This document shows positions 45,013 to 53,633 of a DNA stretch of 64,000 nt, in pieces. The DNA lies in the NCBI RefSeq assembly GCF_004403945.1, contig NZ_SOHM01000034.1:62001-126000 (forward strand). Reading direction: 5' to 3'. Position numbers and translations under genes: made by a program. The notes beneath the pieces are model-generated. The model worked only from the letters and a program-made list of their open reading frames with translations. It ran no database searches and was not told the DNA's origin. The DNA comes from Cryobacterium lactosi. GTDB taxonomy: Bacteria > Actinomycetota > Actinomycetes > Actinomycetales > Microbacteriaceae. Every line of letters starts with the position of its first letter. Position 1 is the stretch's first letter.

Positions 45013-46967
45013 GCGACAGCCCCGACGACGACGCGAAGGTTCCCGCCAGGCCCCCGCGCGGCGGCGGTCCGTTCGGCGGCATGAACATGCCGGCCGAGAA
45101 GGCCATGAACTTCGGTCCGAGCGCCAAACGCCTGATCGGCACGCTGCGCCCCGAGCGGGTGTGGCTGGCCCTAGTGCTGGTGCTCGCGGTGATCAGCGTG
45201 ACGTTCTCGGTGATCGGCCCGCGGCTGCTCGGCGAGGGCACCAACCTGATCTTCTCCGGCATCGTGTCGAAGACCCTGCCGGCCGGAGCCACCCAAGCCG
45301 AGGTGATCGCGGGCCTCAGGGCATCCGGCAACACCGCCCAGGCCGACATGCTCAGCGCGATGACCCTCACCCCGGGCCTCGGTATCGACTTCGCGGCGCT
45401 GTCTGCCGTGCTGTTCTGGGTGCTGGCGCTCTACATCCTGGCCTCGGTGTTCAGCTGGCTACAGGCCCTGGTGCTCAACGCCGTCGTGCAGCGCACCGTG
45501 TACCGGCTGCGCGAGGAGATCGAGGCGAAGATCAACCGGCTGCCGCTGGGCTACTTCGACACCGTCAAGCGCGGCGAACTGCTCAGCCGGGTGACCAACG
45601 ACGTCGACAACATCTCGCAGAGCCTGCAGCAGTCGCTCAGCCAGGTGGTCACGTCGCTGCTCACCGTGGTGGGCGTCATCGTGATGATGCTGCTGCTCTC
45701 GCCGCTGCTCGCCGTGATCGCGCTGGTCACCGTGCCGCTGACCCTGGTGACCACGGTCATGATCGCCAAGCGGTCACAGAAGCTCTTCGTGGCGCAGTGG
45801 GCGCACACCGGTGAGCTCAACGGCCAGATCGAGGAGACCTTCTCCGGGCACGCCCTCGTGAAGGTCTTCGGCCGGCAGAAGGAGGTGGAGCAGCGCTTCG
45901 CCACGAAGAACGACGAACTCTACGCAGCCAGCTTCGGCGCCCAGTTCGTGAGCGGCATGATCATGCCCGCGATGACCTTCATCGGCAACCTCGTCTACGT
46001 GGCCATCGCCGTCGTCGGCGGGCTGCAGGTGGCCTCAGGGGCCATGCAGCTCGGTGATGTGCAGGCGTTCATCCAGTACTCCAGGCAGTTCACCCAGCCG
46101 CTTGCCCAGTTGGGCTCGATGGCCAACCTGTTGCAGTCCGGCGTCGCCAGCGCCGAGCGGGTCTTCGAGCTGCTGGATGCCGACGAGCAGACCCTGGACG
46201 CCGACCCGGCCGAGACCCCAGCAGAGACCCACGGCCGGCTGGTGTTCGAGAACGTGTCGTTCAGCTACAGCCCGGACAAGCCGCTGATCGAGAATCTCAA
46301 CCTGGTGGCCGAACCCGGCCAGACCGTGGCGATCGTGGGCCCGACCGGGGCCGGCAAGACCACCCTGGTGAACCTGATGATGCGCTTCTACGAGCTCGAC
46401 AGGGGCCGGATCACCCTGGACGGCGTCGACATCTCCACGATGACCCGCAACGACCTGCGCGGCCGGATGGGCATGGTGTTGCAGGACACCTGGCTCTTCG
46501 GCGGCAGCATCCGCGACAACATCGCCTACGGCCGGCCGGACGCCACCGAGGAGCAGATCCTGGAGGCCGCGCAGGCCACCTACGTGGACAGGTTCGTGCA
46601 TTCGCTGCCCGACGGCTACGACACGGTGCTCGACGACGAGGGCGGCAACGTCAGTGCGGGGGAGAAGCAGCTGCTCACGATCGCGCGGGCGTTCCTGGCC
46701 CGGCCGAGCGTGCTGATCCTCGACGAGGCCACCAGCTCGGTCGACACCCGCACCGAGGTGCTCGTGCAGCACGCCATGAAGGCGCTTCGCGCCGACCGCA
46801 CCAGCTTCGTGATCGCGCACCGCCTATCGACGATCCGGGATGCCGACCTGATCCTGGTGATGGAGGCCGGCAAGATCGTGGAGCAGGGCAGCCACGCCGA
46901 GCTGCTCCTGGCCGACGGCGCCTACCGAGCCCTCTACGACTCCCAATTCGCCGCCGCGATCGAGTAA
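45009..46967 (+). CDS. ABC exporter half, catalytic subunit
   Basis: 652 residues. An N-terminal cytoplasmic extension of about 45 residues (PPRGGGPFGGMNMPAEKAMN) precedes the first helix; six membrane helices follow. Walker A VGPTGAGKTTLVNLMM, Walker B VLILDEATSSVD with the normal glutamate. The signature is altered to NVSAGEKQLLTIARAF (canonical LSGGQ). In the dimer, the intact LSGGQ-like signature of the partner faces this subunit's Walker motifs, giving one complete site and one degenerate site. Start ATGA with the first subunit. A long palindromic terminator follows. Confidence 0.93.
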   Translation: MSDSPDDDAKVPARPPRGGGPFGGMNMPAEKAMNFGPSAKRLIGTLRPERVWLALVLVLAVISVTFSVIGPRLLGEGTNLIFSGIVSKTLPAGATQAEVIAGLRASGNTAQADMLSAMTLTPGLGIDFAALSAVLFWVLALYILASVFSWLQALVLNAVVQRTVYRLREEIEAKINRLPLGYFDTVKRGELLSRVTNDVDNISQSLQQSLSQVVTSLLTVVGVIVMMLLLSPLLAVIALVTVPLTLVTTVMIAKRSQKLFVAQWAHTGELNGQIEETFSGHALVKVFGRQKEVEQRFATKNDELYAASFGAQFVSGMIMPAMTFIGNLVYVAIAVVGGLQVASGAMQLGDVQAFIQYSRQFTQPLAQLGSMANLLQSGVASAERVFELLDADEQTLDADPAETPAETHGRLVFENVSFSYSPDKPLIENLNLVAEPGQTVAIVGPTGAGKTTLVNLMMRFYELDRGRITLDGVDISTMTRNDLRGRMGMVLQDTWLFGGSIRDNIAYGRPDATEEQILEAAQATYVDRFVHSLPDGYDTVLDDEGGNVSAGEKQLLTIARAFLARPSVLILDEATSSVDTRTEVLVQHAMKALRADRTSFVIAHRLSTIRDADLILVMEAGKIVEQGSHAELLLADGAYRALYDSQFAAAIE

Positions 46968-46974
46968 CCCCCCT

Positions 46975-47035
46975 CGCGAACTGTGAGAAAAGCCCCAAAA
47001 ACTTGACGTTTTTGGGGCTTTTCTCACAGTTCGCG
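46975..47035 (+). terminator. 61-bp perfect palindrome, copy 2 (bidirectional terminator)
   Basis: Two perfect 28-nt arms and a 5-nt loop (TTGAC), ends CGCGAACTGTGAG/CTCACAGTTCGCG, with runs of A on one side and T on the other. It lies between convergent genes, eight bases from one stop and three from the other. Same length and outer sequence as copy 1 at 29667. Confidence 0.9.
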
Positions 47036-47037
47036 GA

Positions 47038-47682
47038 TTATTTGGCGGGCCAGACGGGGAGCGAGGTGCGCGGGGACGTGGAGTTGTACACCACGGCGAA
47101 GGAGCCGTACCAGGCCAGCAGCGCGGTGAGGATGCCGAACCAGCCGCCGAGCTGGTGGATCGCGGTGATGCCGGTGTACGCGCCGATCGCGAGCAGGGCA
47201 AAGGTGATCGACAGGGCGACGAAGACAATGAAGATCGACCCGTTGGTGTTCTTGGCGGCAACGGTCATGTAGACGGTGAAGATCGTCCAGGCGAGCAGGA
47301 AGGTGCCCATGCCGGCGGCGCCGGCCGCCACGTTGCCGCCGGTGCTCTCCAGGTACCAGAAGGCCAGCCAGAACGCGCCGAACGAGGTGAACGCCGTGGC
47401 GCCGAAGGTGTTGCCGTTGCGCAGCTCCCAGATGCCGGCGATGACCTGGGCGATTCCGCCGTAGAACAGGGCCAGGCCGAGCACGGCGACGCTGGAGGGC
47501 ACGATGCCGGTGTTGGACATGCTGAGCACGAAGGTGGTGAGCGCGAATGCTCCCAGGCCCAGGGCGCCGGGATCGGCAAGGGCGCTGTGCGAAGCGGCGG
47601 CGGGGGATGCGGAAACGGGTGCGGAGGGTGCTGTCGCGGGGGCCACAGAGACCTCCGGATTAGTCGTATTAATCTGATTCAT
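47038..47682 (-). CDS. Acetate uptake transporter family (GPR1/FUN34/YaaH)
   Basis: 214 residues from the ATG at 47682. After a Pro/Ala-rich N-terminus the family signature follows: LADPGALGLGAFALTTFVLS (NPxPxGL-type position), then LFYGGIAQVIAGIWELRNGN and FGATAFTSFGAFWLAFWYL. Six membrane helices. Members include E. coli SatP (acetate/succinate). Substrate is inferred from the family. It is convergent with the ABC operon and divergent from the DUF4192 gene across 128 bp. Confidence 0.85.
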   Translation of the reverse strand: MNQINTTNPEVSVAPATAPSAPVSASPAAASHSALADPGALGLGAFALTTFVLSMSNTGIVPSSVAVLGLALFYGGIAQVIAGIWELRNGNTFGATAFTSFGAFWLAFWYLESTGGNVAAGAAGMGTFLLAWTIFTVYMTVAAKNTNGSIFIVFVALSITFALLAIGAYTGITAIHQLGGWFGILTALLAWYGSFAVVYNSTSPRTSLPVWPAK

Positions 47683-47810
47683 TTGTTCTGAGATTATCAG
47701 CCCGGCCGGGCGCTCCCTGGTGCGTTGTGCACAGGCGGCCGGCCCGCCCGGTTCTGCACAACTCGGTCGGCGCCCGGCCCTGCGAGCCGGTTCCGGCGCA
47801 GAGTCGGCGC

Positions 47811-49046
47811 ATGGAAAAGACAATCGTGAAAACCCCGACTCCCCAGGATTTCCTCGCCCTCGTGCCCCAGCTCGTGGGCTTCCTCCCCGCCCAGAGTGTG
47901 GTGCTCGTCGCCTTCCGCGGCAACCGCACCTGCGGCGCCCTCCGGTTCAACCTTGCCGACCCCGACGCCGGCCCGCAGGAACTGCGGCGCATCGCCGGAG
48001 CCCTGCTCGGCACCCTGTGCAAGATCCCCGGCGTCGACGCCCTCGTGCCGGTGGCCTACACCGACGAATCAATCGGCGACGACCCTGCCGCCGACATCGC
48101 CGACCTGCCCCATGGTGCCTTCCTGCGGGCGATCCTCACCCGGGCCGACCAGTCCGGCTTCCTCGTGCGGGACGCGCTCTGTGTGGCCGCTGACGGCTGG
48201 GTGTCGTACCTGGCCGCCCCGCCCGCCACGGGCCGGCCCCGTTCCGCGCGGCTCAAGCATCCGCTCAGCGAGATAGCGGAATCCACCGTGAATGAGGGCA
48301 TCCCCCGCGATGCCCGCCGGGAACTCGGCCGGTTGCATACCGGCGCCGAGCTGCCCAGGGTGGACCTGGGGACCCGGGAACGCTTCGCTAGGCGGCTGGC
48401 CCGCTACCAGAGGCTCGGCCCCGACATGGGGCCGATCCCCGAGCTCATCGAAATGGTCGGCGACATGCTCGACCCTGTGGGCACCGCCGAGACCGCGCTC
48501 GGCGTGAATCCCGCCGAGCTCAGCATCGACGAGGCCGCTGCGCTGCTGTTCCTGATGCAAGGCCCCGCCACCCGGGACCAGATGATGTTGCAGTTTGCCT
48601 TCGGTGAAGCCGAAGGGCACCGCAGTCTGGCCCTGAACCGGCACTATGCCCAGCGGCAGCGCGAGACCGGTCTCAGCATGGACGAGGTCGTCGAAGCCGA
48701 TATGGCCGCCGGCCGGGCCCTGCAGGAAACCTCGCCCACCACCGGTGACTTGATGCTCGGCATGAGCTTGGACCGGCCGGACCCGGAGCGGATCGAGCGG
48801 GGAATCAGACTGCTCAAGCTGCTCGTGGCGATGGCGCCCCGCACGGCCAGGCCGGCACCGCTGTGCATGCTGGCCTGGCTGAGCTGGGCGCTCGGGCAGG
48901 GGTCGGTCGCCGGCATCTACCTCGACACGGCCGTGGATATCGACGCCGGGTACCCCATGGCGCTGTTATTGCTGCAGATGATCGGTAGCGGGCACCTGCC
49001 GGAGTGGGCGTTCGCGGTGCCCGACGACGCAACCATCGTGCCGTGA
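47811..49046 (+). CDS. DUF4192-domain protein
   Basis: 411 residues from an ATG at 47811; an in-frame GTG lies five codons later. Begins TPTPQDFLALVPQLVGFLPA and QSVVLVAFRG, typical of DUF4192. The C-terminal third is helical and includes FAFGEAEGHRSLALNRHYAQ and ARPAPLCMLAWLSWALGQGS, VAGIYLDTAVDIDAGYPMAL. DUF4192 is widespread in actinobacteria and has no established function. Cytoplasmic, no signal peptide. The gene ends 18 bp before the convergent aminotransferase stop. Confidence 0.8.
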   Translation: MEKTIVKTPTPQDFLALVPQLVGFLPAQSVVLVAFRGNRTCGALRFNLADPDAGPQELRRIAGALLGTLCKIPGVDALVPVAYTDESIGDDPAADIADLPHGAFLRAILTRADQSGFLVRDALCVAADGWVSYLAAPPATGRPRSARLKHPLSEIAESTVNEGIPRDARRELGRLHTGAELPRVDLGTRERFARRLARYQRLGPDMGPIPELIEMVGDMLDPVGTAETALGVNPAELSIDEAAALLFLMQGPATRDQMMLQFAFGEAEGHRSLALNRHYAQRQRETGLSMDEVVEADMAAGRALQETSPTTGDLMLGMSLDRPDPERIERGIRLLKLLVAMAPRTARPAPLCMLAWLSWALGQGSVAGIYLDTAVDIDAGYPMALLLLQMIGSGHLPEWAFAVPDDATIVP

Positions 49047-49064
49047 CGGTGTTCGAGTCGACGG

Positions 49065-50498
49065 CTACAGGTGCTTCGGCGCTTCCGACAGCACGCCGTA
49101 CAGGATGTCGCCGATCTCCCGGATCTCCGCCGGGCCGATGGTCAACGGCGGTGCGAGCTGCACGACCGGGTCGCCCCGGTCATCCGCCCGGCAGTACAGC
49201 CCGGCACCGAAGAGCGCACCGGACAGGTAGCCGCGCAGCAACCGCTCGGACTCGTCGTCGTTGAAGGTCTCCTTGGTGGCCTTGTCCTTGACCAGCTCGA
49301 TGCCGAAGAAGTAGCCCTCGCCGCGCACGTCACCCACGATCGGCAGGGCGAGCAGCTTCTCCAGCTCTGCCCTGAACACCGGCGAGTTCTCCCGCACGTT
49401 CTCGTTGAGCTTCTCCTCGTCGAAGATGTCGAGGTTGGCCAGCGCCACCGCGGCGGAGACCGGATGGCCGCCGAAGGTGTAGCCGTGGTAGAACGCCGTG
49501 TCGCCGTGTTTGAACGGCTCATAGATGCGGTCGCTGATGATGGTCGCGCCGATCGGTGAGTAGCCGCTGGTCATGCCCTTGGCGCAGGTGATCATGTCGG
49601 GCTCGATGCCGAACGTGGTCGACGCGAACATGTTGCCGATCCGGCCGAACGCGGTGATCACCTCGTCGGCCACCAACAGCACGTCGTACTGGTCGCAGAT
49701 CTCGCGCACCCGCTTGAAGTAGCCGGGCGGCGGCGGGAAGCAGCCGCCGGAGTTCTGCACGGGCTCCAGGAACACCGCGGCCACGGTCTCCGGGCCCTCG
49801 AACTGGATCATCTCCTCGATGCGGTTCGCCGCCCACAGGCCGAACGCCTCGACATCGTCGCCGTGCCCGGAGCCCATCTCGTCGGCCCGGTAGAAGTTGG
49901 TGTTGGGCACCCGGAAGCCGCCGGGGGTGACCGGCTCGAACATCTCCTTGAGTGCGGGGATGCCCGTGATCGCCAGGGCGCCCTGGGTGGTGCCGTGATA
50001 GGCGACGGAGCGGGAGATCACCTTGTGCTTGGTGGGGCGGCCCTGCAGCTTCCAGTAGTACTTGGCCAGCTTGAACGCCGTCTCGACGGCCTCGCCGCCG
50101 CCGGTGGAGAAGAACACCCGGTTCAGGTCGCCCGGCGCGTGCTCGGCCAACCGGTCGGCGAGCTCGATGGCGCTGGGGTGCGCGTAGGACCAGAGCGGGA
50201 AGAACGCGAGCTCCTCCGCCTGCTTCGCGGCGGCCTGGGCGAGACGCTTGCGGCCGTGCCCGGCGTTCACCACGAACAGTCCGCTCAGGCCGTCGATGTA
50301 CTTCTTGCCGGTGGAGTCCCAGATGTGGTGGCCGAGTCCCTTGGTGATCACCGGCACGCCGGTACCGGATTCCAGCACGGACTGACGGGCGAAGTGCATC
50401 CAGAGATGGTCCTTGGCCTTCTGCTGCAGGTCGGCGTTCTCGGCGTCGCTATAGACGCGCGGGCCGGTGGTGGATGCTGTTGGCTCTGTCATGGTCAT
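49065..50498 (-). CDS. Class III omega-aminotransferase
   Basis: PLP-dependent, 477 residues. Substrate-side segment FFPLWSYAHPSAIELADRLA; RVFFSTGGGEAVETAFKLAK; metal/PLP Asp in DVLLVADEVITAFGRIGNMF; PLP lysine in DMITCAKGMTSGYSPIGATI. Family members transaminate omega-amines such as putrescine, GABA, beta-alanine or cadaverine to pyruvate or 2-oxoglutarate. The neighbouring Lrp regulator (five bases away, same strand) and the divergent aminobutyraldehyde-type dehydrogenase favour a putrescine or GABA substrate. Confidence 0.9.
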   Translation of the reverse strand: MTMTEPTASTTGPRVYSDAENADLQQKAKDHLWMHFARQSVLESGTGVPVITKGLGHHIWDSTGKKYIDGLSGLFVVNAGHGRKRLAQAAAKQAEELAFFPLWSYAHPSAIELADRLAEHAPGDLNRVFFSTGGGEAVETAFKLAKYYWKLQGRPTKHKVISRSVAYHGTTQGALAITGIPALKEMFEPVTPGGFRVPNTNFYRADEMGSGHGDDVEAFGLWAANRIEEMIQFEGPETVAAVFLEPVQNSGGCFPPPPGYFKRVREICDQYDVLLVADEVITAFGRIGNMFASTTFGIEPDMITCAKGMTSGYSPIGATIISDRIYEPFKHGDTAFYHGYTFGGHPVSAAVALANLDIFDEEKLNENVRENSPVFRAELEKLLALPIVGDVRGEGYFFGIELVKDKATKETFNDDESERLLRGYLSGALFGAGLYCRADDRGDPVVQLAPPLTIGPAEIREIGDILYGVLSEAPKHL

Positions 50499-50503
50499 CT
50501 CGG

Positions 50504-50989
50504 TTACCGTGTTCCCCAGTTGTACAACTGTTTGTGAAGCTTGAGATAGACGAACGTCTCGGTCGAGGCGACCCCCTCAAGCGCGCGGATCTGTGAATTG
50601 AGCAGTGCGATCAGTTCGTCGTCGTCCTCGCAGACGACTTCGGCCAGGATGTCGAAGGAACCCGCGGTGAGTACGACATAGTCGACCGCCGGGATCTCGG
50701 CGAGCTTGTCGGCCAGGATGCGGGTGTCGCCGGTGGCGCGGATGCCGATCATGGCCTGCCGGTAGAAACCCAGCTGCATCGGGTCGGTCACCGCGACGAC
50801 CTGCATGACCCCGGCCTCGGTGAGCTTTTGCACCCGCTGGCGCACCGCGGCCTCGCTCAGGCCGACGGCTTTGCCGATCTCGGCATAGGACCGTCGACCG
50901 TCGACCTGCAGCTGCTCGATGATCTTCTTCGACACATCGTCCAGTTGGGCTGGTCGACCCGCGTTGCCGCGTCCGTTGCTACTCATCAC
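50504..50989 (-). CDS. Lrp/AsnC-family transcriptional regulator
   Basis: 161 residues: helix-turn-helix SYAEIGKAVGLSEAAVRQRV (about 34-53), then the RAM/ligand-binding domain (IGIRATGDTRILADKLAEIP, SFDILAEVVCEDDDELIALL). It would bind the divergent intergenic region and control the aminotransferase and the dehydrogenase. The ATG pair at 50989/50986 gives two possible starts. It is codirectional with the aminotransferase five bases downstream. Confidence 0.93.
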   Translation of the reverse strand: MMSSNGRGNAGRPAQLDDVSKKIIEQLQVDGRRSYAEIGKAVGLSEAAVRQRVQKLTEAGVMQVVAVTDPMQLGFYRQAMIGIRATGDTRILADKLAEIPAVDYVVLTAGSFDILAEVVCEDDDELIALLNSQIRALEGVASTETFVYLKLHKQLYNWGTR

Positions 50990-51032
50990 CCGATTGTGAC
51001 AGCGAAGGTGCCATGCGGCAAGCGAATCCGTC

Positions 51033-51050
51033 GTGAAACAAGAGTTTCAC
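51033..51050 (+). promoter_or_regulatory. Candidate operator in the Lrp/dehydrogenase divergent region
   Basis: GTGAAACAAGAGTTTCAC: perfect 7-bp arms, 4-bp spacer, 47 bp before the -10-like hexamer of the dehydrogenase gene. Lrp-type proteins bind such short dyads. Confidence 0.5.
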
Positions 51051-51096
51051 AACGAATTCCCATGGCTTCGCGGTGGTCTGACAGATTCCGGGCAGC

Positions 51097-51102
51097 TAGG
51101 CT
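51097..51102 (+). promoter_or_regulatory. Putative -10 of the dehydrogenase gene (leaderless)
   Basis: TAGGCT seven nt before the ATG at 51110. Confidence 0.35.
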
Positions 51103-51109
51103 GACGCGC

Positions 51110-52537
51110 ATGAGCGCGCTACGCAACTTCATCAACGGCGACCACGTCGAGTCCACCTCAGAGACCACCATCGACCTCATCGACCCGGCCACGGAGCAGA
51201 GTTACGGCACCAGCCCGGTGTCGACCGCGGCCGATGTCGATTCCGCCTATCGAGCCGCCGTGGCCGCGTTCGAGGGCTGGGGCGAGTCCACCCCGTCCGA
51301 ACGCCAGCTGGCCCTGTTCCGCATCGCCGACGCCGTCGAGGCGCGCGCTGAGGAATTCGCCGACGCGGAGTCCCGCGACACCGGCAAGCCGCGCAGCACG
51401 CTCGTCGACGACGAGATCCTGCTGTCGGTCGACCAGATCCGTTTCTTCGCCGGCGCCGCCAGGGTGCTCGAGGGCAGGAGCGGTGGCGAGTACCTGAAAG
51501 ACCACACCTCCTTCATCCGTCGCGAACCCATCGGCGTCGTCGGACAGGTGACCCCGTGGAACTACCCCCTGAACATGGCCGTCTGGAAGTTCGCACCGGC
51601 GCTCGCGGCCGGCAACACCACTGTGCTCAAGCCCTCTGACACCACCCCGAGCGCGACCCTGCTGCTGGCGGAGGTGGCCGCGGAGTTCCTGCCGCCGGGG
51701 GTGCTCAACGTGGTGATGGGCGACCGCAGCACCGGGGCCGCGATGATCGACCACGCCACTCCGCAGCTGGTTTCGATCACAGGTTCGGTGCGCGCGGGCA
51801 TGGAGGTGGCCAAGGCCGCAGCGACCGACCTCAAGCGGGTGCACCTCGAGCTCGGCGGCAAGGCGCCGGTGATCGTCTTCGACGACGCGGACATCGAGCA
51901 GGCCGTCGCGGGAATCAGCGCGGCGGGCTTCTTCAACGCCGGCCAGGACTGCACGGCCGCCACCCGGGTTCTCGTGCAGGAGGGCATCCACGATGAGTTC
52001 GTGGCGGCGCTCGCCGCATATGCTGCCCGGAACGCTCGAACCGGCCCGCCGAACGAGGAAGGCATCCTGTTCGGCCCGGTGAACAACCAGAACCAGCTCG
52101 CCCAGGTGACCGGTTTCATCGACCGGCTGCCCGACCATGCCGTACTCGAGCTCGGCGGACACCGGCAGGGCAGCACCGGCTACTTCCACGAGGCCACAGT
52201 GGTCAGCGGCCTGCGGCAGGCCGACGAGGCCGTGCAGCGGGAGATCTTCGGCCCTGTCATCACCGTGCAGCGCTTCGCCGACGAGGCCCAGGCCCTGACC
52301 TGGGCCAACGACGTGCAGTACGGGCTGGCCTCATCGGTGTGGACCACGAACCACGGGCGTGCCATGCGAATGGCCAAACGGCTTGACTTCGGCTGTGTGT
52401 GGATCAACACCCACATCCCGATCGTCGCCGAGATGCCGCACGGCGGGTTCAAGCACTCCGGTTACGGCAAAGACCTGTCGATGTACGGATTCGAGGATTA
52501 CACCCGGATCAAGCACGTGATGAGCTACATCGGCTGA
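51110..52537 (+). CDS. Aldehyde dehydrogenase, aminobutyraldehyde-type
   Basis: 475 residues. NAD(P)+-linked ALDH: GQVTPWNYPLNMAVWKFAPA (catalytic Asn), SITGSVRAGMEVAKAAATD, KRVHLELGGKAPVIVFDDAD (general-base Glu), and the nucleophile Cys in FFNAGQDCTAATRVLV. The FNAGQDCTA spelling is typical of gamma-aminobutyraldehyde dehydrogenases (PatD/PuuC group), which oxidise 4-aminobutanal to GABA. With the aminotransferase across the divergent promoter it would form putrescine to GABA. The ATG at 51110 is preferred; longer upstream frames read the intergenic region. Confidence 0.9.
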   Translation: MSALRNFINGDHVESTSETTIDLIDPATEQSYGTSPVSTAADVDSAYRAAVAAFEGWGESTPSERQLALFRIADAVEARAEEFADAESRDTGKPRSTLVDDEILLSVDQIRFFAGAARVLEGRSGGEYLKDHTSFIRREPIGVVGQVTPWNYPLNMAVWKFAPALAAGNTTVLKPSDTTPSATLLLAEVAAEFLPPGVLNVVMGDRSTGAAMIDHATPQLVSITGSVRAGMEVAKAAATDLKRVHLELGGKAPVIVFDDADIEQAVAGISAAGFFNAGQDCTAATRVLVQEGIHDEFVAALAAYAARNARTGPPNEEGILFGPVNNQNQLAQVTGFIDRLPDHAVLELGGHRQGSTGYFHEATVVSGLRQADEAVQREIFGPVITVQRFADEAQALTWANDVQYGLASSVWTTNHGRAMRMAKRLDFGCVWINTHIPIVAEMPHGGFKHSGYGKDLSMYGFEDYTRIKHVMSYIG

Positions 52538-52570
52538 GCCAGGTCTAGCATCGAAGGAACAAGGAGGCAG

Positions 52571-53587
52571 ATGCAACTGGGTCGGGTCGGCAGCGAGACC
52601 GCGCCGCTGGAGAACGCCGAATGGACGTTCGTGGTGGGCCGGGGGTTCCTGGCCGTGCTCCCGGCGACCACCGGGACCCCGGTCGTGGCGGCCCTGCACG
52701 CACTGGCCGCTGACACCGTCGTGGCGCTGGAGACTCTCGTGGCGCTGATCCCGCTTGGCGGGCCGGGCGACGCCGACTCGTTCGCGGTGATAGTGCCCGG
52801 CATCCCTCGTGACGGCGACGATGACGGCATCCCGCTGCACGCGGTCGTGCGCGGGGCCATCGCCGTCGACGTCTTCTCAATCGGGGGATCCCGCCGATTC
52901 ACCGACCGCAACATCCGGCCCTGGCTGCTGGCCGAGTTCCAGGCCGTGACCGGGCTCGTCGTCGGGTCACCGCTGGCAGCCGTCGCGGGTGCCGACAGAC
53001 TCGCGGACGGCCGCGTGCTCAGCACCGGGATCGACAGCGGTGACACCCTGTTCTGGTCGGTCACCGGGCAGCCGGCCGACGTCGCCGACACTGTGTTGCG
53101 CCCCAGGCGGATCGTGGACGACACCGTTGTGCTCGATCGGAGGAGGCTGCAGCGCCTGGACCCGGCCGCGCCGGCCACCGAGACTGCCGCGGAGCCTGCC
53201 GCGGAATCCGCCGCCGAGACCGTCGAGGACACCCTCGCCGCACCGATCCGGTACCGGTTCCGGCTGGCGACCGGAGAGGAGCTTCTGCTGGACAGGGTGT
53301 ACCGGATCGGGCGCAGCCCCCGTCCACGGCGCGTCCAGGCCGGCGAGTTGGTGGAACTGGTCGAGGTGACGTCAGCGGCGTCGATCGTGTCTGCCAGCCA
53401 CCTCGAAATCCGTCAGGACGGCGATGCCGTCGTCGTCACCGACCTCGGCTCCACGAACGGCACCATGGTCCATTTTGCGCTCGGCCGCAGCCAACGGTTG
53501 CGCTCCGACGCCTCCCTCACGGTGCTGCCCGGTACGACGGTGGACATCGGGGACGGTAACCTGATCGAGATCCTGCCAGCGGACTGA
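52571..53587 (+). CDS. FHA-domain protein
   Basis: 338 residues, start ATG with AAGGAGG. An N-terminal domain of about 200 residues is unrecognised, with VVAALHALAADTVVALETLV as a helical stretch. An Ala/Glu/Thr-rich linker follows (ATETAAEPAAESAAETVED). The FHA domain is at about 245-335: YRIGRSPRPRR, the SASHLEIRQDGDAVVVTDLG stretch, then GSTNGTMV. The phosphothreonine-binding Arg, Ser and Asn residues are in place. No signal peptide. First of the cluster FHA-PP2C-kinase-surface protein-MoxR-DUF58; it probably reads phosphothreonines made by the kinase. Confidence 0.9.
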   Translation: MQLGRVGSETAPLENAEWTFVVGRGFLAVLPATTGTPVVAALHALAADTVVALETLVALIPLGGPGDADSFAVIVPGIPRDGDDDGIPLHAVVRGAIAVDVFSIGGSRRFTDRNIRPWLLAEFQAVTGLVVGSPLAAVAGADRLADGRVLSTGIDSGDTLFWSVTGQPADVADTVLRPRRIVDDTVVLDRRRLQRLDPAAPATETAAEPAAESAAETVEDTLAAPIRYRFRLATGEELLLDRVYRIGRSPRPRRVQAGELVELVEVTSAASIVSASHLEIRQDGDAVVVTDLGSTNGTMVHFALGRSQRLRSDASLTVLPGTTVDIGDGNLIEILPAD

Positions 53588-53633
53588 CCGTCGTCTGCTG
53601 CTGCCGCACGTTCGTATTCGGAAGGCACCACCC

